Shown here one piece after another: positions 1 through 11,976 of a DNA stretch of 15,000 bases. Under the pieces are notes generated by a model. It saw nothing but the letters and a program-made list of their open reading frames with translations, had not been told where the DNA came from and did not search any database. The DNA is from Halocaridina rubra (lineage: Eukaryota; Arthropoda; Malacostraca; Decapoda; Atyidae). Location: assembly GCA_037179515.1 (NCBI GenBank), contig JAXCGZ010000067.1, positions 37,501-52,500 of the forward strand, written 5' to 3'. The position numbers were made by a program, and so were the translations under genes. Position 1 is the stretch's first letter. The number at the start of each line of letters is the position of its first letter.

Positions 1-40
1 TGGAGTCCACTGGGTCCTGTATTTCAAATTCAGAGAGCTT
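1..40 (-). CDS. P4HA exon, start only (cut by the window edge)
   Basis: The sequence tattttccacag is a good acceptor, followed by 40 open bases. Entering in phase 0, as required by the previous exon, they encode KLSEFEIQDPVDS. The phase and position fit the segment after the first TPR-like helices of P4HA. The exon runs off the left edge, so its identity rests on the splice site, the phase and gene order rather than on a strong motif. Confidence 0.6.
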
Positions 41-1318
41 CTGTGGAAAATATTTAGTATGATTGGGTTGATGTAAGCCATCATGCTGAAAAGTATTGAA
101 AAAAAATAAGTAAAGTTGTAAATAAGTTAAATTAGGTAAGTAAAAATTAGAGATGATATCTGAAACAATATTAGTAGCCCTTATTAGAGTGAATGACATG
201 TTGCAAATGTTATAGAGAAAACTAGATCCAAAATATTTGGTAATATTATTTGAAGGATTGTTTCTAACCAGTCGTACTATGGAAAAGAATTATGAAATTT
301 TAAAAAGAAACGAGATGATACAGCTAAGAAACAATAGATGCAAAAAAAAAAGAAAACTGAAGGAATATCAGAAGATCATAATGAAAAGTTTTATAAGATC
401 AACGTTAAATAAGGATCAACCTTAACCATGATGATGGTAAGTAAAAGATATGAAAAGTCAGAACAGAGGAAGTATAGATGAATAAGAATTTGTGATAAAA
501 TAAAAAAGAAACAGAATAATATATTTCATAATTACAAAGCAACAGTATTCTAGCAACGTTGTTCAGTCTGTGTCCTTTCATTCATATTCCAAAGCAATAT
601 ATATTCTTTCATGTAAATTCATCCTTAAGAACACTTTTTATCTATATATATACAAAAACCATAACCCCCATATAAAGGGGTGGCTGAGTCAAAGAAGAAA
701 CTTGACTCTCTGTGGGAAGAAAATATAAAGGAATGGATTCCCAGTCACCTTGTTCTGCACCATTTAATCGACTTTTACTGCATACAAGGGAGAATGGAGA
801 AGATATTCTTTTTCCCCTTCGGGGAGGACTATCTATAAAAACATAATCCTTCTTCACCTGTCTTTTCACAGAGTACATGATGCCTTTGATAAGTGCTTTG
901 AGGTCTGGATCTGATGTCGTAGCATGAGCGAGGCTGTACCACTGCCAAGCACTGGCATATTCAGTCTCAAAATTGCTTTCGTTGGCTATTCTCATGCAGT
1001 CATATGTCGATAATCCTGCAAAAATGAATACAATAGATATGTGTAAAACAAAATCATTTTGAGCTGAGCACCAGTGCTTCTCCTTGGGGTGGTCAAGGCC
1101 TTTCAGCGTAGACCTGGGATAGCGCTGAGAGAGTAATTGTAATTATTGTAAATGTTTTCAGCTTTAGTGTACCGTGAAAGCTTATCAGGGTTAAGAAACA
1201 TTGTCCTCGTGGAAGCATTTGCAAGCGCATATATTTATCTTCAGCGCATCTGCCTGAGGTTGAGCTGCCTAACGGCACTGTGTTGGTTCTCAACACATCT
1301 TCGTCAAACGTTATTTTG

Positions 1319-1380
<62 letters not shown>

Positions 1381-4300
1381 GCTGCTGCTGCTGTTACTAC
1401 TACTACTTACTGACTGACGTAGACACATTTGCCACTATTCCTTCAGCCAGATCAGCAATTGGAAGTCTGTATACTTGCTGGAGCCTCGCCAATGCTATAG
1501 CAGCGCCTCTGAGATCGTTGGCCGATGGGAGAACAATCTTGTATCCCAAGGCTCTTAGAGCAATGATTTTTTCGTGTATTTCTGTGGAAATGAACAAAAA
1601 TTATTGCTAAGAAAGCATCAGCATTGAATTTTATATCTATTAACTCATTTACATATTCTCTTCAAAGTGCAATAAAGAATATATTGAAGTTATAAAATAT
1701 GTTTTCTCTAGGGTATGTCTGAAGATTTCAAAAGCTTTGAGGTTTGGGAGTTTTTCTAGCCAGCTTGAGTTACTATATTCTTCCTCAGAGTTTTCTAGTT
1801 TTTCTCACCTGGTTTCCCACACAGACCACATGATAACTGGCAGTTGATCATCATATAAGCTGGATTCTTTTGGCATTCATACCATTTCGACCAATAACTG
1901 CAACTTGTATGCATGTCCTTGCAATTGCCTCCTGAAATACAGAGATTCTTTTTAAAACTTTTTGACCATTCGACAGCTCTCAGGTAGATTTTTCCTGCTG
2001 CAGTATCCAATCAGGTAATTTTTCTTTATTTGAATTTAATCGCTTTTGGAAACAAGAATTGGGGCAAAGAAAATAATATCAATAGTCATCTCAGCTCGAA
2101 GTTCTTAAAATCTCTTTGAATCGTGAAAGAGGAAGCGTTTACCAGCAACTCAACTTACTTGAGTCATTGATCACTTGTAGAGCTCTGTTGATGGCTGGCC
2201 AATAAAGGACGAGTCTTTTGATGACAAAATAGAGGTGAAGAGGATTTCCTGTGATGGAAACACTTAAGAAATCTCCACCACCAAGGCGACCAGTGTCTAC
2301 AGCTAGGCAGTTGTGAGATTCCTTATACCTGCAAGTAGTATTAGTATTAGTAGAAGTAATAGTAGTAGTAGTGCTAAAAACTATTTTATTACTACCATTT
2401 TTGGCATACTGTGCATTTAAGAGACTTCTGCATTGTCAAAATGGCTAAGAGAAATTTTAAACTTATGACATCAATATGATGTTGCCTTCCCCATGGAAGG
2501 GAAGTGGATTATATATGTAGTTATTAATAGTTAATAATTAGTTACAAATATAGAAAAAAGTAAATAAAACAAAATAATACAATGTTTTATCATTATTATG
2601 CATCACTGTTCACATTATTCTAAAGTTAAATTCCTCCAGATATTGAGTCTTTCTCCAAAGTCGTCTCTAATAGCGACCATATTGGTTATGGCATCTTGAC
2701 TCTCACCCAAGAAATCAAAATATCAAAAATCCTAAACGGTTTGTACAACTTCCCTTCTCCAATGTTAATTGAGAATAAGTAGGAGAGGATAGTGGAGCTC
2801 CTTATGTAAGAGTGTCTGTCAATTCAACAGGCTAAGGGGAATAAACTAATTCTACTTGTACTCACTGTAATCAGTGAGTACAAAATAAGTGTTACCCTTC
2901 GCCATTCTCTAGTAAAGGGAAATAGCTAATGAGGAGTTGACAAGGAGCGTAATATCCCATTAATATTAGTATTGTAAATTCCAATATATAACAGAGTCAT
3001 TAATACGATGCATAATTTTGCAATTCGTCAAATAGTATGGTGTACTTATCATGTCATTGACACTAATCTCACTTATTGTAGAGACACCTAAATCCCATTA
3101 ATATTGATATAGTAAATTACGCAGTTTAGCTGAATCACTAAAATTGTTAATAGCAATCGAACAGTTAGGGAGCAACCCAACCCAACTTGGTGCCTATCCT
3201 AAGCCTCGAGTAATGGAGATTAGTGTCAGGGCTTCCAAATATAAAGCTATGAACCAAAAGTATACACTATCCTCCGTGAGATTAGTGGCAAAAACTAAAT
3301 AGCTACCCCACATCACCATTGGAAGATGTACTTACAAATATGAAAAAGAAGTAAGAGTAACATCTGAAAAGTCACAACACTCCCATCTCTTTTTCTTTTT
3401 GTTTTATGCTTCCTTGGTGCCCGAGCCCGATTAGGGCAATTTTCTCTCCCCGTTCCAGTGTCACATCCATATTAAAAGAAAGTAGTTAAGAAGCTTCTTT
3501 ATAAGCAACTTTTCCGCATTCATGTGGGGTCGCTATTTGTCAATAGCCTAGTGGATGGCTAGTGTTTTCCTTTGGCTCAAAGTTTAACGGCCATCCTTCC
3601 TGATATCAACCCTTTCCGTCTCTCATGGTGTGAGACCAGCTTCGAGTTCAGTTGACTTGCTCCCTCAGTGGCTGGATAAGTCCCGCCATGTTTTATTTAT
3701 ATATCAAAGTCATAGTCAACCTTATAAAAGAGGTGGCTGAGTCAAAGAAACACTTGATACTCTGTGGGAGGAAAATACAGAGGAGGGGATATACTCTTCC
3801 TTATAAGGGGCGTGGCCGAGTCGGAGCAATAATATTGCCTCTTCTCGAGAAGAAAATACAAAGGTGGGGATTCCCAATCCTCTTGTTCAACCCCATTTAG
3901 TAGACTACTTCGACACTCAGGGGAACACGGAAACGGTATTCTTATCCCTTACCCCAAGGAAGAAAAAGCAAATGCAAAGTAAGAGATGAAATGAGGCTGG
4001 ACTATTGGAAGCAGAGGCAGCTCTCTTTTTAATGTGGATTGAACATACCCAATTCCTGGTGTAGAATATTAATATTTATCATGTAGTAGGTTGGCTCTTA
4101 GCACCAGCCGCCCGTTGCGATACTACAGCTGAAGGTTTTTTTTTTTTTACTTAAATAGGATTGTCCAGGACAGTTCGATCTTTAATCTTCCTTCAGTTAC
4201 GGTTCTTTTTCTATGCATACATCTATACTGAATATTCTTGGATATTCGTTACATATCTCTTATTATCTCTTCACATCTGACAAGTCACAGCATTCCCCAT

Positions 4301-4568
4301 CTCTTTATGTATTCTTCGTGCCCAGGCCCGATGAGGCCTGTTTTATTTATATATTTTTTTTGCCGTCCTGGTGTCACAATCATAAAAAAAATTATTATGT
4401 GTTTTACTCACTTCTCCAATTCGGGTAGATAGGGCGGTAAATAGGGCAGAATTTCCACAACTTTGGAGTCAAAGACAAACACATCGTTCATGTGAGCCAG
4501 CGAGGAATAGAGCTCGCCAGATATGGCATGAGCTTCACCTGAATGGAGGAAACAGAACAAGAGGGTGC
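1..4568 (-). CDS. Prolyl 4-hydroxylase alpha subunit gene, 5' part, with an internal ShK-type domain (partial, six exons)
   Basis: Join on the minus strand: 4568-4412, 2328-2159, 1931-1809, 1581-1411, 1015-858, 40-1 (819 nt, about 273 codons, open at both ends). All junctions are GT-AG and all phases agree (2,1,1,1,0). The order is: hydrophobic signal-peptide tail, P4Ha_N domain interrupted by a six-Cys ShK module, then the TPR-like peptide-substrate-binding region. P4HA is an ER-lumen enzyme that, with PDI as beta subunit, hydroxylates proline in X-Pro-Gly repeats using Fe2+, 2-oxoglutarate, O2 and ascorbate. The catalytic domain (HxD...H, Lys) would lie left of the window and is not seen, so activity cannot be judged. 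N-glycosylation sequons NDS, NVS and NES are present, as expected for a secretory-pathway protein. The first exon with the ATG was not found. Similarity to P4HA is recognised by eye; the insertion of ShK inside P4Ha_N is unusual to my knowledge. A non-catalytic P4HA-like protein cannot be excluded. Confidence 0.9.
41..640. other. Intron sequence with no recognisable gene
   Basis: AT-rich sequence between the P4HA exons at 1-40 and 858-1015. The short plus-strand reading frame at 237-425 is Lys/Asn/Ile-rich low-complexity sequence without a recognisable domain. Nothing else is supported here. Confidence 0.6.
665..832 (+). repeat. Dispersed repeat, copy 1 (tRNA-like start)
   Basis: It begins tataaaggggtggctgagtc and continues through a conserved gaaaatataaag...ggattccc and ttgttctgcaccatttaat. 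The same order of blocks occurs at 3720-3965 (gtggctgagtcaaag, gaaaatacaaagg, ggattcccaatcc, ttgttcaaccccatttag). The ggtggctgagt block resembles the A box of tRNA-Leu/Ser and ttgttcaacccc resembles a B box. A tRNA-derived SINE is therefore possible, but not proven. The copy lies in an intron, just downstream of the 858 donor. Confidence 0.65.
858..1015 (-). CDS. P4HA exon: peptide-substrate-binding (TPR-like) region
   Basis: The acceptor is catttttgcag and the donor AAAAGACAG|gtgaag; the exon is 158 nt, entering in phase 1 and leaving in phase 0. The product runs LSTYDCMRIANESNFETEYA, then SAWQWYSLAHATTSDPD and a basic helix ending in KRQ. The LSxxDCxxxxxxxxxxxxYxxAxxW pattern corresponds to the start of the P4HA peptide-substrate-binding domain, two TPR-type helices that grip the polyproline-like substrate. 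NES is a possible glycosylation site. Reading on through the donor stays open into a dispersed repeat and ends at 642, but that stretch resembles no P4HA sequence and is treated as intron. Confidence 0.87.
1318..1392. repeat. (ACT)n/(CTG)n trinucleotide microsatellite
   Basis: About twenty ACT units are followed by five CTG units and a short second ACT run ending at about 1406. It lies in the P4HA intron directly after the 1411 donor; on the transcribed strand it reads gtaagtagtagtag, then CAG and TAG repeats. The apparent poly-Tyr and poly-Ser reading frames over it are artefacts. Confidence 0.95.
1411..1581 (-). CDS. P4HA exon: conserved second half of the P4Ha_N domain
   Basis: The acceptor is catttccacag and the donor ACGTCAGTCA|gtaagt; the exon is 171 nt, phase 1 on both sides. 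The product includes LPSANDLRGAAIALARLQQV followed by YRLPIADLAEG. This is the signature of the P4Ha_N family (DLxGAAxALxRLQxxYxLxxxxLAxG) and the strongest single evidence for the gene identity. The sequon NVS follows. Direct splicing from exon 2159-2328, skipping the ShK exon, would also keep the frame (Lys instead of Arg...Glu at the junction). The intron that follows enters a trinucleotide microsatellite within about five bases of the donor. Confidence 0.93.
1809..1931 (-). CDS. ShK-type six-cysteine domain exon inside the P4HA gene
   Basis: The acceptor is tgtatttcag and the donor AAACCAG|gtgaga; the exon is 123 nt (41 codons) and symmetric, phase 1 on both sides. The product contains CKDMHTSC, then YWSKWYEC, QKNPAYMMINC, QLSC and GLC. 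The six cysteines have spacing C-x6-C-x8-C-x10-C-x3-C-x2-C, with Asp two residues after the first Cys, a Trp, NPxYM and SCGLC, all hallmarks of ShKT (SXC) domains. These are small disulfide-rich modules named after a sea anemone peptide but common in secreted enzymes and matrix proteins. It splices in frame both to the P4Ha_N exon before it and to the one after it. ShKT domains are known at the C terminus of some plant and nematode prolyl hydroxylases. A position in the middle of the N-terminal domain is not one I know. The usual Gly before the third Cys is replaced by Tyr-Glu. Confidence 0.88.
2159..2328 (-). CDS. P4HA exon: P4Ha_N helices
   Basis: The acceptor is tactacttgcag and the donor GACTCAA|gtaagt; the exon is 170 nt, entering in phase 2 and leaving in phase 1. 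The first G completes the AA| codon of the previous exon as Lys. The product runs YKESHNCLAVD...GGGDFLSVSITGNPLHLYF, then KRLVLYWPAINRALQVINDS. The GNPL...F...KRL...W pattern matches the family's hPvNaFkLmKRL...W segment, which sets the phase and the strand. The NDS at the end is a possible N-glycosylation site. The pyrimidine/branch region of the upstream intron is built from an ACT-type trinucleotide array. The stretch between ELEK and GNPL looks somewhat diverged or short compared with familiar P4HA chains. Confidence 0.88.
2336..2372. repeat. Imperfect (TAG/TTA)n trinucleotide tract
   Basis: Units of tagtat and tagtag with a few interruptions. On the minus strand this is an ACT-rich pyrimidine tract immediately upstream of the acceptor of exon 2159-2328, so it forms part of that splice site. 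Confidence 0.8.
2373..3360. other. Intron sequence without recognisable coding
   Basis: AT-rich, stop-dense in all frames as far as I can see. The phrase tcccattaatatt recurs at about 2957 and 3093, which suggests an old short duplication. No motif identifies a gene. Confidence 0.5.
3361..3481 (+). repeat. Dispersed poly-A-ended element, 5'-truncated copy
   Basis: It shares gtcacaacactcccatctct, then tggtgcccgagcccgat, then ccagtgtcacatccat followed by an A-rich end, with the copies at 4081-4392 and 11977-12105. The shared order and the A-rich 3' end suggest a retroposed element. It lies in the largest P4HA intron. Confidence 0.75.
3500..3690 (+). repeat. Retroelement 3'-tail-like repeat
   Basis: Contains tgtggggtcgctatttgt, ggccatccttcctgatatca and ccctcagtggctggataag. 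The ggggtcgc...gg-x-catccttcctga-xx-x-caaccct arrangement resembles tails often seen on RTE-type non-LTR elements and their SINEs in invertebrates. The assignment is from memory of this pattern; no reverse transcriptase is present. Confidence 0.5.
3720..3965 (+). repeat. Dispersed repeat, copy 2 (tRNA-like), internally doubled
   Basis: Two partial monomers lie in tandem: ttataaaagaggtggctgag at about 3722 and ttataaggggcgtggccgag at about 3800, each followed by gaaaatacaaagg-like and ggggat blocks. The second continues through ttcccaatcctcttgttcaa and a segment that matches copy 1 at 665-832. The gtggccgagtcgg start and the ttgttcaacccc block suggest a tRNA-Leu/Ser ancestor. The plus-strand reading frame across it is repeat sequence, not a gene. 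Confidence 0.65.
4081..4392 (+). mobile_element. Short poly-A-ended element sharing the 5' region of the nearby retroelement
   Basis: The first 250 bases (gcaccagccgcccgttg, ctgaaggt, ccaggacagtt, acatctatactgaatattc, gacaagtcacagcattcc) match, with some divergence, the reverse complement of 6830-6580, which lies just upstream of the endonuclease ORF. It then diverges and ends in tcctggtgtcacaatcat plus an A run, as do the shorter copies at 3361 and 11977. This is what an internally deleted, non-autonomous derivative of a LINE would look like. The copy ends only about 20 bp before the donor side of P4HA exon 4412-4568. Confidence 0.7.
4412..4568 (-). CDS. P4HA exon: signal-peptide tail and start of the P4Ha_N domain
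   Basis: The acceptor is ctctcttcag and the donor GAGAA|gtgagt; the exon enters in phase 1 and leaves in phase 2. It begins with a hydrophobic run (TLLFCFL) followed by SGEAHA, a reasonable signal-peptidase site, and then GELYSSLAHMNDVF. This matches the start of mature P4HA chains, where an E-[FY]-x-S motif is followed by a helix. The end (YLPPYLPELEK) is the helical linker typical of the family's dimerisation region. A second in-frame acceptor (cctccattcag, exon start 4538) lies 30 nt inside and has a good pyrimidine tract. Its use would remove ten codons covering the hydrophobic run, so the exact exon start is uncertain. An A13 plus (AT)n tract lies just upstream of the acceptor. Confidence 0.88.
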
Positions 4569-4590
4569 CTGAAGAGAGAAAAAGGAATTT

Positions 4591-4594
4591 AAAA

Positions 4595-4643
<49 letters not shown>
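4591..4643. repeat. A13 plus (AT)n microsatellite
   Basis: An A run followed by about twenty AT units. On the minus strand this is (AT)n, then T13, directly before the acceptor at 4569, in the branch-point region of the first visible P4HA intron. Confidence 0.95.
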
Positions 4644-4645
<2 letters not shown>

Positions 4646-4809
4646 AAGCGTTATTTCATGCTTTAATTGCTGGAAATCTTAGTGTTATTGTGCTAAAGAA
4701 TTTTTGGATGTGTAATTGTTACTTTATTTAAGAATTTATGGAGACTTAAGCGATATTTTATAAAAGAGTTTTGAGAGGGTGGCCAGGTAAGGTCACGAAA
4801 TTAATAAGT

Positions 4810-5590
<781 letters not shown>

Positions 5591-6579
5591 TTTATTTCCC
5601 ACAAATATTCTTTTTTACAGCTTTTATGTGTCGCAAAGAGTTTCCATTCGAAAGGGGGTAGAGCAAATTTTCATATTGGGTTAGCTCGAAGTGCCAAAGG
5701 CGGCGTTGAGTAGGAGGGATTGGTGGTGGGGGAGCGAAAATGGAAGAGACAGAGATCATGGAGTGATCAGATTTACCAAGAGGGGAAAGCACAGAATAAG
5801 AGTAGTTTGAAGGGTTAGAAGTAAAAATTAAGTCAAGAGTGTTTGCAGCATGTTCGTGACGATCAGGAACGCGAGTAGGATGTTTGATAATTTGCTCTAG
5901 ATCGTGAGTAATAGAGAAAGCAAGAGCCTCGCTTCCTCCCACATCAGTGTGAGAAGAATGCAGCCACTCACTGTGGTGTACATTGAAGTCTCCAATGTAG
6001 AGAACTTCGGCATGTGGGTGAGAAGATAGCAAGGACTCATGGCACGAGGAGAGATATTCAAAGAAAGACACAAACTCGGTGGAGTTTGGAGAACAGTAGC
6101 AGAAGCAAAGGATGATAGTGGTAGTGGAGAGATAGACTTTTAGCCAGAGAACATCAAAGCCAGGAGATTCAAGGTCCATGAGCCTCACAGTAGGGGTGTT
6201 AATGTTGCAGTAAGCACAGACCCCACCTTTGGAACGAAAACGAGTATACAGATTATAGTGGGAGATTTGGAAAGGGTCAATGGAAGCATGTGTAGACAAC
6301 TGGGTTTCAGATAGGAGGAGGAGGTTAGGGAGGAAAGTGCCCAAGTGCTGTTCCACAGACGAAAGATTAGAGTTCAGCCCACGAATGTTTGAATAGTGAA
6401 GAGTGAAAGAAGCAGATCTATTGGGAGGTGCAAGGTTAAGAGCAGAACCATTACCACCACCAGGCGTGTCTGCCCTCAAGCCAATGGTGGAGTCAACACG
6501 ATCCCCGGAGATTCTTCGCACCCCACTATGCCGGGTACTGGGGGCCATTAGTTGTGAACCTTCCATAAATAATGACAAA

Positions 6580-8561
<1,982 letters not shown>

Positions 8562-8569
8562 ACGCATTA

Positions 8570-8725
8570 CGTATCACAATCAATCTTCATAGGGGAGTGG
8601 ATACGGTCGGCTTGAGACCGGGGAAGTAATGTTTGATGGCCTTTCTAACGTTCCGCTTCGGGTTCGAACAAGGGTCCGACACCTCCAGAAATCGATCAAT
8701 CCACTAAAGCAGTCCCCTTATATGC
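8570..8725 (+). repeat. Unique-looking island with a tRNA B-box-like motif
   Basis: About 150 bp of more balanced composition between two long (AT)n arrays. It holds gtcggcttgagaccgggg, a possible short stem (cggtc/gaccg), and cttcgggttcgaac, close to the Pol III B box. No full cloverleaf could be drawn. It may be a SINE remnant. Confidence 0.3.
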
Positions 8726-8731
8726 CAACAG

Positions 8732-9034
<303 letters not shown>

Positions 9035-9293
9035 TACAAGCACTATAACCCTCAAAAATGCATATCTTTCTCCTTTACCACAAAACGGATTTTCATCTTT
9101 AACAACTAAAGACTATCTTAAACGAACACCATCTTATCCACTCTGTATAAAGACCATAAGAAAGGGACAAGTAACCAGTGTCTTGGAACACAAGTGTATA
9201 TGAAAAGAACACTTGTATTCTGCTTACAAGGTTGAAATAGAGCACAATAGAACAGATATCAATTTATTAGAACTCCTTAAGATGAATTTTTCC

Positions 9294-10449
<1,156 letters not shown>

Positions 10450-10715
10450 CACTGTTTGCACAAAGTAGGTTATAAAATGTATTTCATCACGGCCTGTACA
10501 AAGAAGGAAATAAGTGAAAAAATATTAATGTTTCCTGTGCTCAAAAGTCTTTAAATAAAATGACCTGTGCACTAGGAAAAGGTTTTTAATATGTCTTGTG
10601 TTCAAAGTAGGACAATAAAAATCCCGTTATACTGAAAGTAAGTCAATAAAATTACTGTTAATATGACACATGTTCAAAAGTAGGTCAATAATATGGGCTA
10701 TGCACTGTGAGATTT
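10450..10715. repeat. Degenerate minisatellite, monomers of about 30-41 bp
   Basis: Units start with cctgtac (10493), cctgtgc (10533), cctgtgc (10564), cttgtgt (10595) and cacatgt (about 10666), each followed by variants of tcaaaagtaggtcaataaaa. An earlier unit begins near 10452. The later units are also present in the second duplication copy (12622-12770). Confidence 0.65.
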
Positions 10716-11907
10716 TATTCATTTGATTTTTATAGCAGTTTAGGAAATGTATCAATAGCGAAAATTAGAACATAACAAGAAGTTTACACAAAAGAACACA
10801 GAGTCAGATATATAATAATTTTTCCACCTACAATGAACATTCAACATTCCTCTGATATAACAGTCATTCTCAATGCAGGGTAAACAACACTTTATAAGTG
10901 ATTTTTTTACAGTTTTTACAGGCTTTCTTGCATTTTACATAAAGGAAAATAATTAGACTTTTCTAACACTTTACTTAGTTGAGATGTAAGCTTTATGATA
11001 TTGCTATATTACGGAATGAGAATCACTTTGTTTGAGTTTACATACTTTTTGCAGTAATACAAAATAGATTTCATTGTTAATGACAAGTTGAGCAATCAAC
11101 ACTGAATGGTGTTTCTAATGAAAAAATAATTATATCCTGAACTGCCCACCCCTGGATGTTGGAAAGGGCACTCAGCCTTAATTCCCCAGCTCTAATCTAT
11201 CTGTGTTCGCCTAGTGACGTAAAATGGCAAACATAGAAATATGGTGCATATTCTACCATGTATATATAACATCAATTGAGCATGACACAGTTAATCTTTA
11301 TTGGGTGATTATTCTAATCATAAACAAAGAATTAGTTCCTGCAATACCTACTCATATACTCGAAGCAAATACAAAGCAATATACAATATTGACTGCAAAA
11401 AACTAGATATTCTTAAACTATTATCACTTGTAGTCTACGAAAATAATAGATGATTTACCACTCTCTTTAAAAAAAAATATTCACTGCAACACAAGATTAA
11501 TTACACTAAAAACATACTAAAAAAAAAATATATAACTTTGTTTCTGTTCACCATCTAAGATTAATTGCACTGAAATACTAAGTAAACAAATGAAATGGAG
11601 CACGTTGCCGCTAATTATTCTTATCATATAGCTTCTGGAGTGAACTGAAATATATTAAGACACCAGAGTTCTGCTTTTTGAATTATCTAAAGAATATATC
11701 ATAATCACCCTTAGCAGTATCTCCCAAAATGTTGCAAAAGGATCCCCAAACTTTAATGTCTTCAAGGTTTACAGACTGAACACCCATTCCAAAGGACTGG
11801 AGATGTAGCCTGCCCAAGGCATGACAAAAAAGGAACATTTTCACTCAGTTACTCTGAGAACATTGAAAGGACAATGATGGCGCTAATCGGCTACTAACTC
11901 TTGCTTA
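10565..11907 (+). repeat. Direct duplication, left copy (about 1.34 kb)
   Basis: Collinear with 12622-13813. Shared landmarks are ggtttttaatatgtcttg, cccgttatactgaaagtaa, tggaaatgtatcaatagcga, gaactgcccacccctggatg and aaggatccccaaactttaat. It contains a 157-bp block (11201-11357) missing from the right copy. It starts at a monomer boundary of the minisatellite and ends at ttgctta. The last 200 bases are almost identical between copies, while the first 600 show substitutions and small indels. Confidence 0.95.
11683..11838 (-). CDS. Unrecognised 51-codon ORF, left duplication copy
   Basis: ATG to TAA; the product begins MFLFCHALGRLHLQSFGMGV and contains NLEDIKVWGSFCNILGDT before ending in YDIFFR. 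Amino-acid use is balanced, unlike the Lys/Asn/Ile-rich noise frames around it, and the 156 bases are identical in the other duplication copy. I do not recognise a family. It could be an exon or remnant of a larger gene or transposable element, since acceptor-like ttctcag lies about 20 bases before the ATG. The identity may also just reflect recent gene conversion. No protein function is claimed. Confidence 0.3.
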   Translation of the reverse strand: MFLFCHALGRLHLQSFGMGVQSVNLEDIKVWGSFCNILGDTAKGDYDIFFR

Positions 11908-11976
11908 CTTAACAGGCAAGAAAAATTTGCATCCTGAGCTTAAACAAGTGAGTAGTCAGGCAAGTTCTGAGGATAC
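11908..11976. other. Start of the spacer between the duplication copies
   Basis: A short unique segment between the left copy and the dispersed element. No gene seen. Confidence 0.4.

Noticed and set aside
237..425. Plus-strand 62-codon frame
   Set aside because: Lys/Asn/Ile-rich noise in an AT-rich intron without a recognisable motif.
642..857. Open frame continuing from the P4HA TPR exon to a stop at 642, giving a possible alternative C terminus
   Set aside because: The extension lies over a dispersed repeat also present at 3720-3965, a good donor (CAG|gtgaag) stands at 858, and the phase-0 acceptor at 40 continues the gene.
1152..1610. Plus-strand and minus-strand frames with poly-Tyr/Cys or poly-Ser
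   Set aside because: They translate the ACT/CTG microsatellite and the antisense of the P4HA exon.
1582..2158. The introns on both sides of the ShK exon are each exactly 227 bp, hinting at a duplication
   Set aside because: Side-by-side reading shows no sequence similarity beyond the splice sites, so equal length looks like chance.
3652..3900. Plus-strand 82-codon frame
   Set aside because: It lies entirely within retroelement-tail and tRNA-like repeats.
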